Origin: Chara braunii | Taxonomy: Eukaryota; Streptophyta; Charophyceae; Charales; Characeae | Reading direction: 5' to 3' | Length of the DNA: 36,277 nt | Assembly: GCA_003427395.1 (NCBI GenBank) | Contig: BFEA01000667.1 | Location: forward strand, 699,791-736,067 | In this document: piece by piece, positions 20,694-30,425 of the stretch | Layout of the letters: each line of letters starts with the position of its first letter | Position numbering within the stretch: the first letter of the stretch is position 1 | Program-made: the position numbers and the translations under genes | Notes under the pieces: model-generated | The model's database searches: none | What the model saw: only the letters and a program-made list of their open reading frames with translations | Told to the model about the DNA's origin: nothing

Positions 20694-21120
20694 TCATCTG
20701 GACAATGCATCTGTAACCACATTAGACTTACCTTTGATAATTTTCAACTCAAAATCAAAAGTATCAATGAATGCAGACCATCGTACTAACGTATCAGCGG
20801 GTTTAGGCTGTGTCTTTATCCACTTCAGTGTCGAGTGGTTTGAGTACATAGTGAAGTGTCTCTCTAACAAGTAGTGCTTCCATGTGTCCAGTGCACAAAC
20901 TAAAGCATCAAATTCTCTTTCACAAGTGGAGTTATCAACCTTTTCTGATGACAATCGTGCAGACCTAAATTCGATGGGTCTATAACCCTTACCATCGTTC
21001 TGTTAAAGGAGTGCACCAATCCCGTACTGAATTGCATCAATAGTGACAATGAAGGAAAGTGATGGATCAACAATTTTTAGAACAGGTTAGTGAGTCAAAG
21101 CATACTTTACCTTCTTGAAG
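20694..21120 (-). pseudogene. Gypsy RNase H
   Basis: Near 21060-21010 the minus strand gives FIVTIDAIQYGIGALL, the first RNase H Asp block ('TDAS...iGavL' with Ser lost), followed by a stop. From 20954 it reads CEREFDALVCALDTWKHYLL (the 'E.E.lAvv.a...wr.yL' block with the catalytic Glu), FTMYSNHSTLKW (where the usual Asp of 'TDH' is Asn), and FELKIIKGKSNVVTDALSR ending the domain. The domain order is normal, with one frame change and one stop. Confidence 0.75.
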
Positions 21121-21916
21121 GAAAACTCACAATCCTTATCTCACAACCAGATAGTGTCTTTTTTTAACAATTTTCTCAATGGAGCGGCAATCAATGAGAA
21201 GTTACTGACGAACTTCCTATAGTAGCTTGCCGAACCACGAAAAAATCGTAGTTCCGTTATAGACTTAGGTCGTGACCAATCTCGAATTGCTGATATTTTC
21301 TTTTATTTGTCCTTAGACCATCTTCGTTCACTATATGTCCTAAGTATAAGACTTCAGACTTAGCGAATTCATACTTCTTTGGGTTTATCTTGAAGTTGCC
21401 CTCCCGCAACTTTCCTAGAAATGGACGAAGATGTTTCTCGTGATCTTCTAGTGTTTTACTGTACACTAGAATATCATCGAGATAGACAATAACGAACTGA
21501 CCCAATCATTGACGAAACAATTCATTCATTAACCGTTGGAACGTCGCAGTGACATTTGTCAATCCGAAAGGCATTGCCACGAACTCGTAATGATCATACC
21601 TTGTCTGGAATGCAGTCTTGTGTTGATCCGCGGGTTCCACCTTGATCTGCTGGTACCCAGACTTCAGATCAATCTTACTAAAATACTTGCAACCTTACAA
21701 CTAATAAAGTAAGTCGTTAATACGAGGAGGCGGTTCGACATTCTTGACAGTGACGACATTCAACTCTCGATAGTCAATACATAGACGCAATTCACCTTCT
21801 TTTTTTGGCACAAACAAGACAGGTGCACCATAGAGAGATGAGCTAGGGCGAATCCATCCCTTGTTAGTAAGGTCCTGCAGTTGTTTCTTTAATTCCTCTA
21901 ATTCTCTGGAAGACAT
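21121..21916 (-). pseudogene. Gypsy reverse transcriptase, nearly continuous
   Basis: Minus frame 21916-21257 holds [20 protein letters not shown], then RELN, the fingers. [15 protein letters not shown] (motif A Asp) is near 21670, and [15 protein letters not shown] near 21550. After one TGA comes GQFVIVYLDDILVYSK, the intact YLDD box, at about 21500-21460. HLRPFLGKLREGNFKINPKK and YLGHIVNEDGL follow. Thumb blocks ([17 protein letters not shown]) continue after a frameshift near 21.27 kb. Only one stop and one shift were found, so the RT is better kept than gag. Confidence 0.85.
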
Positions 21917-22020
21917 TCGATATATAGGGCCCTTGAGAATCTTGCTACCCGGAATGATTTCAATAGTGTGCTTGATAACACGTTTGTGATTCCGGTGGGT
22001 TCAGTCTGCAGCTCCTTAAA

Positions 22021-22734
22021 CTAAAAAAGAAGACTTTCAGTAGTTGGAGGGCAGGAAGAAGAAGAATCACCGACTTTCTTTACCAATACCATCATAACTT
22101 CCTGTTCCAAATTTTTCTTTAAAACCATTGATCGAAAAGTTGGATAACTCGTACAAAAAAAAGACAAACTAGAGTCAGAGTCAGACTTATAATATAACTT
22201 AATAGGTTTCATTTTAGATTGTGCATCCTTAAGTTGCACAATCTTGCCTTTGAAATCAATATTTGGGTTGGCTTCCTCGTGCCAGTCCATATATAGAATG
22301 GGATCAAAAGGTAATTTCTTCTCTACTTGGAATGACAACTCATGCATAATCTTCTTTCCTTCCCTAGTTCTAAACTGACATTTAATACGATTAACATGCT
22401 GTGAGACAGTGATCGTTCTTTTGTCCGCTAACATAGACGTGACAGGTCGAGACAATTCTTTCACCTTCATTCCGAAATGCAATTTGTGGATTGCTTTCTC
22501 GGAGATGTAGGACCTCCTCGATCCGGGGTCTAACAATGCACTTACTCGTTTTCATGCGATTTCTACATCAGCAAATAACAATTCGCCCTTAGACTTTGCT
22601 TTGCGAGCCCATGAGCTACGTAAGGCTAGCAATTCATTACCTAGCTCATCAAGGGAGTCATCCAGAGAGACGGAACATAAGACAATATCAGAGCGGTCTC
22701 GATGATAGGCTAAGGAAGGTTCATCCTCTGCCAT
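22021..22734 (-). pseudogene. Gypsy protease and gag-pol linker
   Basis: The minus frame from 22734 (acidic, HRDRSDIVLCSVSLDDSLDE) leads, after a stop near 22550, into ALLDPGSRRSYISEKAIHKL at about 22545-22490. This is an aspartic protease active site of the form LLD-x-GSxxS(Y/F)I, but the usual DS/TG reads DPG. The following VNRIKCQFRTREGKKIMHEL and LPFDPILYMDWHEEANP look like the beta-strand and flap regions. A Pro after the catalytic Asp would be expected to disturb the active-site turn, so it may be inactive. The active site resembles retropepsins annotated in other retroelement families as well. Confidence 0.65.
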
Positions 22735-22820
22735 ATGAGAAGAAGCGTAGGAAGGGTTCGTTGGCGCCTCACCTTTCTGTTCGTCCTTACCCTTTATCTC
22801 AGTAGGAGCAGATGCTACTC

Positions 22821-23200
22821 CTACTCGCTGGTCGATTTTAGGTTTCTAATCAAAGGGCAGTATGCGATCACATGTCCCGATGTGCTGCATTTAAGACATT
22901 GCACATTATCCATGCGCTCCTTCAAAGTTTCTCGAGTCAATCCCATCTTTAACCAAGGCTTCCCCTTGGCAATGTCAGGGTGCAATGAAAACGAGCGCGG
23001 TTTCTTCCTTACAAAATTTGTGGGTAGCCCTCCCTTGGTGGCCACAACAACAATGACTTCCCCCTTCCCGGAGTCACTGTTGCTATCCATTTCATTTTCG
23101 TCTTGTCTCGGCCACTTTTCCACCGTGTCATCATCAAAGACAACGAGGGTGTGGTCCTGACGCTTTTGTCGCTACATAATTCGTTTCCCTCCGTCATAAA
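22821..23200 (-). pseudogene. Gag nucleocapsid with CCHC zinc knuckle
   Basis: At about 22900-22860 the minus strand gives CLKCSTSGHVIAYC, a complete Cys-x2-Cys-x4-His-x4-Cys knuckle, preceded by basic and Ser-rich sequence. It sits between the capsid-like part and protease as expected. Such knuckles bind the element's RNA for packaging. Confidence 0.75.
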
Positions 23201-24019
23201 TCTTTCCCCCTCCTTCTCCAGACTTGACTACGACTGCATAGGAGTTTTTGACTTGAGAAGTCATTTGCTCCCTTTGCAAAGCGAGGTCTCAAACTTGCCT
23301 ATAATTATGCTTTCCGTACTTTGCTTCGGCCAACAAATGTCCCTGGATGGGCTTAGGCAACGCGCGGGAGTAAATATACAACACTTGGTTGTCGTGCAGG
23401 TTCAATCCTGGAACCTGCAACAATCAGTCGACTTCGCGGGACAAAGCTTCGACCGACGTCCAATGCTTTTGACCATCGTAGTTAATTGGTCAAACGCCTT
23501 GTCCGCCGTCGTCTTGTTTAGGAAACGGTCCTTGATTTTGGCCAAAAACTGTTTCAGGGTCAATGTCTTTTCCTACTCTCCGATGTGTTCAAAACCCGCG
23601 GCGTTGTCCTCGGCCAACACCCATTGTTTGACCTCACTTCCCATGCAAGAGGTGGTGAACGCCACTTGGGACTCCGTTTCGACCGGAGCAGTGCTTACAT
23701 ACGTTTGAATTTCAGCAATCCACAGAGGCAGACTTTTATCTTTCTTGTTATTAAAAGTAAAAGGCAACTTCATTTTCACTCTTTCTTTCTTCTTTGGATT
23801 CTCCGGTTCTGCACTTGTCTTGTCCGGAGTTGTCGAAGAAGAAGGAGACTTGGGAGAAGGAGTAGAATGAGAATATTTAGGCGAGGAGGAAAAACCTCGG
23901 CGGTCCATTCCCATTGGTCGACGTCTTAATTCTAGGACTAGCAGACTTGATGGCATCACCCATAAACTTCTTCTCTTTTTTCTTCTCTTCTTTTTTTTCT
24001 TCTCTTTCTTCTTCCTCAC
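23201..24019 (-). pseudogene. Gag capsid-like region
   Basis: After a Ser/Pro-rich linker (SHSTPSPKSPSSSTTPDK), the minus frame reads KMKLPFTFNNKKDKSLPLWI and AEIQTYVSTAP, then MGSEVKQWVLAEDNAAGF. This matches the start of Ty3-type capsid ('P..F.G....l..wl..i..y.......d...v..a...L.G.A..W'). It continues near 23540 with FLAKIKDRFLNKTTADKAFD, another capsid helix. Frame changes and stops break it after 23573. Confidence 0.65.
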
Positions 24020-24732
24020 CTTCTACCTGTTTTTTTCCTTTCACAATGTTTATGATTGTTCTTAATCCTACAACAATTTCATCTAATAGAGTCTGCTGTT
24101 TGTGAATTTTCTCTTTCAAAAAGGTAAGGTAAGTCATAATATGAGACAACGTATGCAAAATGTCAACCTCTTTCCAGTTTCTGTCCCACGTGCCTAATTT
24201 CTCTAACTTTTTGTTGCCTCCTTTGTTCTTCTTCTCTCCTTCTTGCCAGCTCTTCTTTCTTTCTTTCTTCCGCGGCCAGCGTTTCTTTCAGTTGCTGGAT
24301 GTTTGCTTCAATCGTCGCCTCGGTCACTTCTGGTTTAGTCTCATCTTTACGAGTCAGTTCCATCACTTTTTCCAACTGTTTCAATGCAAATTGGTCCACC
24401 GCCTAACGACACTGGGTGACCAGTTTGTAGACCTCGGTCCCGACTGCCACAACCTCCATAGTTGTAACATCTTTCTTCATACGGTCCTCAACCGTCGGCA
24501 AATCAAATCTGTTCCGGATGTGTTGTTCGGCATCCGGTCCGGATAGACGCAATTCGGTCAACAGTTGTTTCCATAAAGCTAGCAGTTCTTGTTTCCTATT
24601 TTCAGCCTGCATCCGAGTCTTAGGTTTGGATGGTCCATCGCCCACGGAGAGCGTGATCGGAATAGGAAACAAAAACGTGGTCACAAACCTCGTCAAAATA
24701 GACGTCTGCAATTTTTTTCAGAAGTGAGACAT
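24020..24732 (-). pseudogene. Gag N-terminal coiled-coil region
   Basis: The likely start ATG is at 24732-24730 (MSHF), with a TGA as codon 5 and the frame then open for about 100 codons (LLALWKQLLTELRLSGPDAE). After a stop at about 24402, 24399-24163 is a strong coiled coil (LEKVMELTRKDETKPEVTEA, then EERKKEELARRREEEQRRQQ). A Lys/Glu-rich low-complexity stretch (23980-24060) follows. I infer that the fifth codon was once a sense codon. The coiled coil probably served Gag multimerisation. Confidence 0.6.
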
Positions 24733-25866
24733 TTTCAAATAATAAAAACAATAAAATTCGTCAGTCAGGTTGGTCTACCTCAAGAAAAAGAAAAAAAAAC
24801 AATTAATTTGATTGGTCACCTGAGCCGAAACAGTCTGGAGCAGAAAATATTTCAATAAAATAGAACAGAAAGAAATAATTTCAATTTCTCTTATCTTATC
24901 TGGCTGTTGTTCTATTTATTCTGTGTGATGACGTTCTATACTAGTACAGGTACTGCAACCCAGACCAGCTTGATCATCAACAGTACACAAGTGAGTACAC
25001 AGACACACAACATAGCTCACCACAACAAGTAAGTCCGCCAACAAACAGAACATCAATAATTAGCGTCTTCCTTTTCTGATGTTGTGTCTTCTGAAGTCCG
25101 GTGTGAGCACACACTCGATCTGACGTCCAACACTAGTCACGTCAATCTTCCAACTGTGTCGCCTTCGTCGTCAAAGTGTATCTTCCCACTTAGGCACGTT
25201 CGTGTCTGCCACGTGTCACCCCTGACATGCCAACACAGCAGCTCATCGAGTCTGCCACGTCAGCACATTCGTCCAGTCATCAACATCAATGGGGGTACAC
25301 GGCAGTATTGTATGCCTTGTTCGTCCACGTCAGCCAGCCTGATCTCCTGTAGCGATACCAGCACGTCGCCAGTCAATCATACACTGGCACGTCAACTAGG
25401 TAATTGAACGCCACGTCAGACAATGTCACATCAGCCTGAAGCTCCTCACCACAAATGACGAGTGGTGAGTCGGCATTGCCACGTCAGCGTTCCTCAATAA
25501 TCACTGGCCATGTCAGCAGTGTATCCCGATCGCAAATGCGATCGATCGGGATCTGGATTGCAACGCAATCCTGACTGGAACATCCCCTGTCGGGATACCA
25601 ATGCCACGTCAGCACCTGACATGCGTCTTGAGCGCTGTCCCCTGTCCACGTCAACACCTATCTCCAATGTAGGCGTCACCACTTGATCACGCGCGCGTAG
25701 GTTGTCGTTGGGATAACGGTACTGAGCCTGTCTAGAGTCGCGTCTATAGACACGTGCGATATCAATCACGACGCACACCGTTTCCCAATTACCTTGGCGC
25801 CTGGCGCAAACGTGCGTCTTTGTCGTCGTCGTACACGTCGTCTTTGTTGGTTACATCATCGGAAGT
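24733..25866 (-). promoter_or_regulatory. Element leader (5' UTR) with repeated ACGT motif and hairpins
   Basis: Non-coding leader between PBS and gag. GCCACGTCAGC or close variants recur near 25254, 25324, 25410, 25478, 25507 (CATGTCAGC), 25603 and 25644. CACGTCAA variants lie near 25138 and 25387. Two adjacent perfect hairpins are at 25527-25544 and 25555-25571, enclosed by a perfect 9-bp outer stem (25521-25529 with 25590-25598). The 10-bp palindrome CGATCGATCG is at 25539-25548. Leaders of LTR elements usually hold packaging and dimerisation signals; that role here is inference. Confidence 0.55.
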
Positions 25867-25882
25867 ACTGCTCCGATACCAA
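25867..25882 (-). promoter_or_regulatory. Primer binding site, initiator tRNA-Met type
   Basis: Immediately inside the 5' LTR the minus strand reads TTGGTATCGGAGCAGT. TGGTATCGGAGC matches the plant initiator tRNA-Met primer site (TGGTATCAGAGC) at all but one base. Its position next to the LTR end fixes the element's orientation. Confidence 0.85.
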
Positions 25883-25884
25883 AT

Positions 25885-26863
25885 TGCAATGAACTGAGAT
25901 CATGAAGACACTGGTCAACAATGCAAGCCCGATAAATATCAACCTGCTGATGATTGTCAATAATCATAATCGTGTCCAAATACAATGAGATGGGAAAACA
26001 TACACAGACGAAGGAGAAAGGAGGGAGAATAGACTTAGAGAGAGAATAGAAGACAATGCCCACTTCTGCTTCGGGCTCCGTCCTCGATCACCACCTCAGT
26101 GAGCAATAATCTGAACGCGAATATGAAGTTCTAACACCATGTGCTACTTGGCACGTCAATCAGTCCTCATCAGCGGCTGGAGCAATATCGACGTCAAGAT
26201 AACCAGGTACGTATCCACTATCGCCCCACAGTCATGATCTCCTCCCCAATGTCGTCGAAACAGAGTAGCAATGCCAGTTGTGTAGCCTCGCCACGTCAAC
26301 AATAATAATATATGTGGCAGCGGCCACGTCAGCGGCGGCGTGTGGCAGCTGCCACGTCAGCATGCCCATAAGACAATTGCAAGCAAACCACCATGCTGAG
26401 CCAGCAGAGCGTCGTCGTAGTTTGCCCAATTGCAAACGTAGAGCCAACGTCCAGCTAGCGTCGCAGCATCGCGCTAGCGTCGATGTCAACGCGTGAAGTC
26501 AGCATTGACGCAAGACATAATATCTCCAAACCAAGAGGTCAACGCTTATGTAGCGTTGACGCAGGGTCTGGACCCCAGGTGTTGCTTCCCTCAGCGGTCG
26601 AGATCTCAATGCAAATGACGGCCAAGATTGGCCTGAAACCGAATTCTTTGTGACCTTGATGTTGTCTGGGTACCTGCGCACAACAAGTGAGTGTATCCGA
26701 CCAAGGGCCTAGGCGCGGTACCTTTGACCTGACAGTTGACTTAGACCCTTGACTTTCCAGGGGGCAGTGCGTGGTCACACTGCCTGGCGCAGGCCATGTT
26801 TGGCCTGTGTCGCCTGGGCGCAGTTTCGGGCCCCCAGACTGCCGCAGAACACAGGTTACTGCA
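25885..26863 (-). repeat. 5' LTR of the gypsy element
   Basis: 979 bp with TG..CA ends (minus-strand TGCAGTAACC...TTCATTGCA). The likely promoter lies where a TATA-like ATATATTATT (26302-26311) is preceded upstream, on the minus strand, by two copies of GCTGACGTGGC (plus 26323-26333 and 26351-26361) and followed by GTTGACGTGGC (26290-26300). TGACGTGG is a bZIP-type ACGT-core site. Compared with the 3' LTR it has about 28 extra bp, including a short GCTAGCGTCG duplication near 26455-26480. Confidence 0.9.
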
Positions 26864-26898
26864 TCGGTTTTGTTTTGTTTTTTTTTGCAAATCGCCCG

Positions 26899-27067
26899 TG
26901 GCTAGGCCCTGGCCGAGGTGCTAATGCCACGGCCGAGATGTCATGGCCACATCCTTGGCTGGGCCAGGGCCGAGATGTCTAGGCCACGCTTATGGCTAGG
27001 TCAAGGCCGAGATGTCTACGCCACATCGTGGCTGGGCCACGGTTGAGATGCCTAGGCCACACCCCTG
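26899..27067. repeat. Minisatellite, about 36-37-bp unit, four copies
   Basis: The unit TGGCTGGGCCAGGGCCGAGA, followed by TGTCTAGGCCACG, begins at 26899, 26956, 26993 and 27029. The first interval contains an extra partial unit. GGCCGAGATGTC is the best-kept core. It lies just outside the 5' LTR. Confidence 0.75.
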
Positions 27068-27299
27068 GGGAAATAACCAGTACCTCCCATTTTTGTCGAT
27101 TGTTGAACTGGCAGGACCGATACCGCTACCGGTACCTGTTTTTTTTGCAGTTTCGAATGGCACTGCGTTCAGATTGCAGTCAGATCACCCGGGTTCGGGT
27201 CAAATTGATACAACTATGTACAATTTCATTACGCCTACACCTAAGGGTTTAAGCCTGCAAATTTGAAACTCTGTGGCAGTCACGGGCGAATTTATCTCT

Positions 27300-27462
27300 C
27301 TTCATTTTTTTTCGAACAAGAGGTCCTTATGGCCCTGGCCCCATTTCCATTTTGGGGAGCATCAATGTGGTTCCTATTCTATCGGCAAGTTAGAATAAAC
27401 TATTACATCATGAAACACCCTCACGCTTCCTTTTTCATCTGGCCGAAGGAACCTTGACCACC
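27300..27462 (-). repeat. SINE-like dispersed repeat, family 2, copy 2
   Basis: A T8 run then ATGGCCCTGGCCCCATTTCC, TTTTGGGGAGCATCAATGTG and GTTCCTATTC, matching the copy at 9495-9625 with about 20-25 percent change by eye. The T run is short, so the tail has decayed. Confidence 0.45.
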
Positions 27463-28139
27463 ATTGATTAGTCCAACATCGTAGAGGATTGAGTGTCAGC
27501 TTGCCATACTTCTCCCTTTCCTCTCAGGTCCATTGTATGAACCTGTCTGATAAGTGATAAAAAGCAAGAAAGGTAAAAGAAGGTACGGAAGATGCAATCT
27601 CGGACTTTGCCCTTCAATTTTATGTGGCTTATTTTAAATCTTGTCCCTCAGTTGGTTGGGATCTTTGCCATCTCCACCCTGTTTCTGAGTTGTGTCAGTC
27701 TTGCCACCGTATGCAAAAGTCGTTTATCTCTGCTACTTTGCCCACTGCGAGCCACACCTTAGTGAATTTCGCCTTGATTTTTCTCTGTTGCTCTTGATCC
27801 TCTTGCATGGAGTGTCTCATCTTATGCCACTGACACGGAATCTCTACCTGAATCAAGGTCCTTTTCTCAAGACTCTCCACCTATAACTTCTCCCTTGGAG
27901 TTGAGAGCCCCTTAATGGTTCTGGAGCACCTTTCCTTCCAGTTAGGCCCCAACGTTGTCGATCGCATCAGCTCCCGACTTTTTCGCAAAGGCGAGAACCC
28001 TTCCGGCCATGTCACGCAAGAGATAAACCAAACAAAAACAGAGACAACTTAGGGAACGACGCAAAGTATCCCATGAGCCGCCAAGACGACCGTGGTCGCG
28101 TCGTCATCTCGCCTCTCTAGCTGGGTGCGCCAGCTGTAC
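27463..28139. other. No recognisable gene; short coiled-coil frame
   Basis: A minus-strand frame at 27880-27695 (HKMRHSMQEDQEQQRKIKAK) looks helical and charged, like a gag or ORF1 coil piece, but nothing flanking confirms it. Confidence 0.35.
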
Positions 28140-28159
28140 ATCTCGCGGTCCCCTACGAC

Positions 28160-28240
28160 AAGATAGGTTCCAACGTGGCATAAGTTTTCCCTCCCTAAGG
28201 GGTTGTCACCACCCTTAGGGGCGTATCCCTACCGAGCTAC
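28160..28240 (-). mobile_element. tRNA-like sequence, possible SINE head
   Basis: The minus strand from about 28240 reads GTCAGTAGCTCGGTAGGGAT, a good Pol III A box. Then comes a perfect 9-bp stem (plus CCCTAAGGG 28193-28201 with CCCTTAGGG 28212-28220) where an anticodon or variable arm would lie, and then ACGTTGGAACCTATC at the B-box position (weak). Spacing is tRNA-sized. No poly(A) tail is evident. It is a decayed tRNA-derived head or chance. Confidence 0.4.
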
Positions 28241-29180
28241 TGACCCATGTGTGAAAGTTTTTATATGCAATTGCATAGGTAGGTCAGCCGAGGCCGTTTG
28301 CTCGATCGTTGTAGTATAGATACGCTTGGTTAACGCCAAGCGAACCCGAACGCCGCCCGTCTCTTAGGGCGCTGATCTCCTAAGTACGAAGCAGACGTCG
28401 GTCAACTAGGACGGTCTCAACCAAGCGTGAAACCCTCAATTTAATCCTAGTCCCTTCGACACACTGTCAAAAGAAAGTTATAACAATCACACATAAATAC
28501 TTCAGAGGGAATCGACCGTAGTCGATACGAACATATATCCAATATGAAAAAATAATTGAAAGAAATTGAGTCATCATATGGTACATCCAAACACACAAGA
28601 TCAAAATACAATCCGACCATTTCAGGTTTAACACCACAAAATTCATACAACCGCGAACGAGGAGTTGACTTCCGACAATAACATTGATGTTGCCAATATG
28701 ATAGTCGGATAACCTCAACATTAACTTGATGAGACGTGTTGCCAAAGTCATTCATTTCAGCCTACCGCCGACCTAAGATGAAAACGCACACGTCCATCTC
28801 CTTACATTCTCGATATTTTTAGATGAAAGTCTGTTTTTGCGAACGATTCTTGATCAGGGGCATTGCTTGAAGTGTTGCATGCATCGTCCTCTAGGAAGTG
28901 GTCTGGGGTACTCCTCCTCCTCGCCCGAGCACAGGACTCGGACCTCAGAAGTCAGACCCTCTCCACCGAATCGGCAAAGTACCCCCCCGTAGAACGGTCC
29001 ACTCTGGGTCGATAAACAGGGTCGGCTCCCAAAGCAATGAACCCCCGCTCCAGATGCTTCCTAAAGATAGAGAATGTATCCATTGCGAGTAGCTTTCATT
29101 TATTCTCAGTTCTCCTAAGTTCAGGGTAACTTCGACGAAAAAAAAATCAAAGGAGATAAAGAGTGAAAATCATTTGGACA
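28241..29180. other. No recognisable gene
   Basis: Two overlapping minus-strand frames at 28447-28755 have no motif I can name. The remainder has no sustained frame. Confidence 0.4.
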
Positions 29181-29187
29181 GGTATAG

Positions 29188-29259
29188 GCAGATAAGGTCG
29201 TTCGGGATAGAAATAGTTCAATCCTTAGGAGAAGACTAAGTCCGTTTGACCTTATCTGC
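29188..29259. repeat. 12-bp inverted repeat
   Basis: GCAGATAAGGTC at 29188-29199 and its perfect reverse complement GACCTTATCTGC at 29248-29259, separated by 48 bp. Confidence 0.7.
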
Positions 29260-29361
29260 TTTATGTCAATCGTATTCGTTCCATGACACACGTTGAACAA
29301 TCTTTTCCAAAACAACAAGCATTTTTAACAATCAGGTAGGTAAAAGGTAAAAAGAAGATAA

Positions 29362-29691
29362 TTTTTTCATCTTCTCCAAATAGACAAAAGTCAAACTCCT
29401 TGCAAGCATCCTTCTACCTACCTGCACAACACGCAAAGACAACAAGTTGAAGAGAAAACCAATGCAATCCCATACGTAAGTCAGACCTCACCATTCACAT
29501 GCATGACTCACACAACTTTCCTCTAATTTTTTCATCTTCCCCAAATAGGCAAAAGTCAAACTCCTTTGCAAGCATCCTTCTACCTACCTGCACAACACGC
29601 AAAGACAACAAGTTCAAGAGAAAACCAATGCAATCCCATACTTAAGTCAGACCTCATCATTCACATGCATGACTCACACAACTTTCCTCTA
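29362..29691. repeat. 165-bp tandem direct duplication
   Basis: 29362-29526 and 29527-29691 are head-to-tail copies with very few differences (for example CTTCTCCAAATAGAC versus CTTCCCCAAATAGGC, and ATACGTAAG versus ATACTTAAG). The high identity implies a recent duplication. A short ORF across it has no known motif. Confidence 0.9.
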
Positions 29692-30124
29692 CCTTTTCTT
29701 TCGAATATTCAAAACAAACAGGGTCAAGCAAAGTGTGGGTTCACACAGATGTGAACGGAAGTCTGAGTCAAAAACTGACCTCGAGTGAAGTTTGGTCCGA
29801 CCCACTCAAGAAAGCCGGGTAATATTCCAATCAGAAGAAAATAATCGCCGTTGAATATGAAAATATGCGGCTCACATGAAAATACGCAGCTCACAACTTC
29901 ACAAGTTGTGGTCGTTTCACTGAACGACGATCCGCCGCCTTCTCCAAGTGCCTGATCACACCAAGGTTGGGTCCACTGAGATGTCTGAATGAAATAACCC
30001 TCAACATGTCGTCGGACCACGCACCGCTACCGCACAGACCCAATCGTGCACCAACGTCACCCCAACCTCTAAGCCACACTCGGATCCACCATAGCCGCCC
30101 ACATAAAAAAAACAACGGCGCGAC
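29692..30124. other. No recognisable gene
   Basis: Frames on both strands overlap each other and lack motifs. Confidence 0.4.
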
Positions 30125-30425
30125 CATCGCTCGCCGTGTCGTCAAATACGCAACATAACCCTACTGAAAATTGTTGCTGCCTCGTGCCAAAAAAAGGGTA
30201 GCACTTCCACTGAAAGTGCTGTTGTCGCCATGCCAAAAAAAATGGCAGCACCTCCCCCTAAAAAAGGTCGCCGCCAAGCCAAAATTTCGGCAACATAATT
30301 CCTGACGACCCTTGCCGTTGTCGTGCCGCCAAACGGACAACACCTACCCTCAGCCTCATTAAAAAACATCCGCGCCGCGTGGCATACCTGGCAGCATAAC
30401 CCCACTGAAATGGGTGTCGCTTGCC
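30125..30425. repeat. Degenerate minisatellite, unit about 46-48 bp
   Basis: A motif like GYYGTCGYCATGCCAAAAAAA.GG.AGCACNYCCC repeats with GCC anchors near 30138, 30185, 30231, 30277, 30324 and 30380, giving spacings of about 46, 46, 46, 47 and 56. The end copies share CATAACCC.ACTGAAA. Minus-strand ORFs across it are products of the repeat. Confidence 0.6.

Larger units (their letters stand above)
18192..26863 (-). mobile_element. Ty3/gypsy LTR retrotransposon, chromovirus-like
   Basis: This 8.7-kb minus-strand element has two LTRs (25885-26863 as 5', 18192-19142 as 3'), a primer binding site just inside the 5' LTR, a leader of about 1.1 kb, then gag, protease, RT, RNase H, integrase and a chromodomain-like end in the Ty3/gypsy order (integrase last). 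The 5-bp flanks (TGCAG at 18187-18191 and TCGGT at 26864-26868) do not match, so there is no visible target-site duplication. The LTRs differ by scattered substitutions and about 28 bp of length, and gag and pol carry stops and frameshifts, so the copy is old and not autonomous. Confidence 0.9.

Noticed and set aside
25527-25571. Adjacent palindromes considered as a CRISPR-like or terminator array
   Set aside because: No regular repeat-spacer pattern and the context is the leader of an LTR element in a eukaryotic genome.
26165-26180. CTGATGAG on the minus strand as a hammerhead ribozyme core
   Set aside because: No matching GAAA and helix II/III pairing nearby; it is shared LTR sequence.
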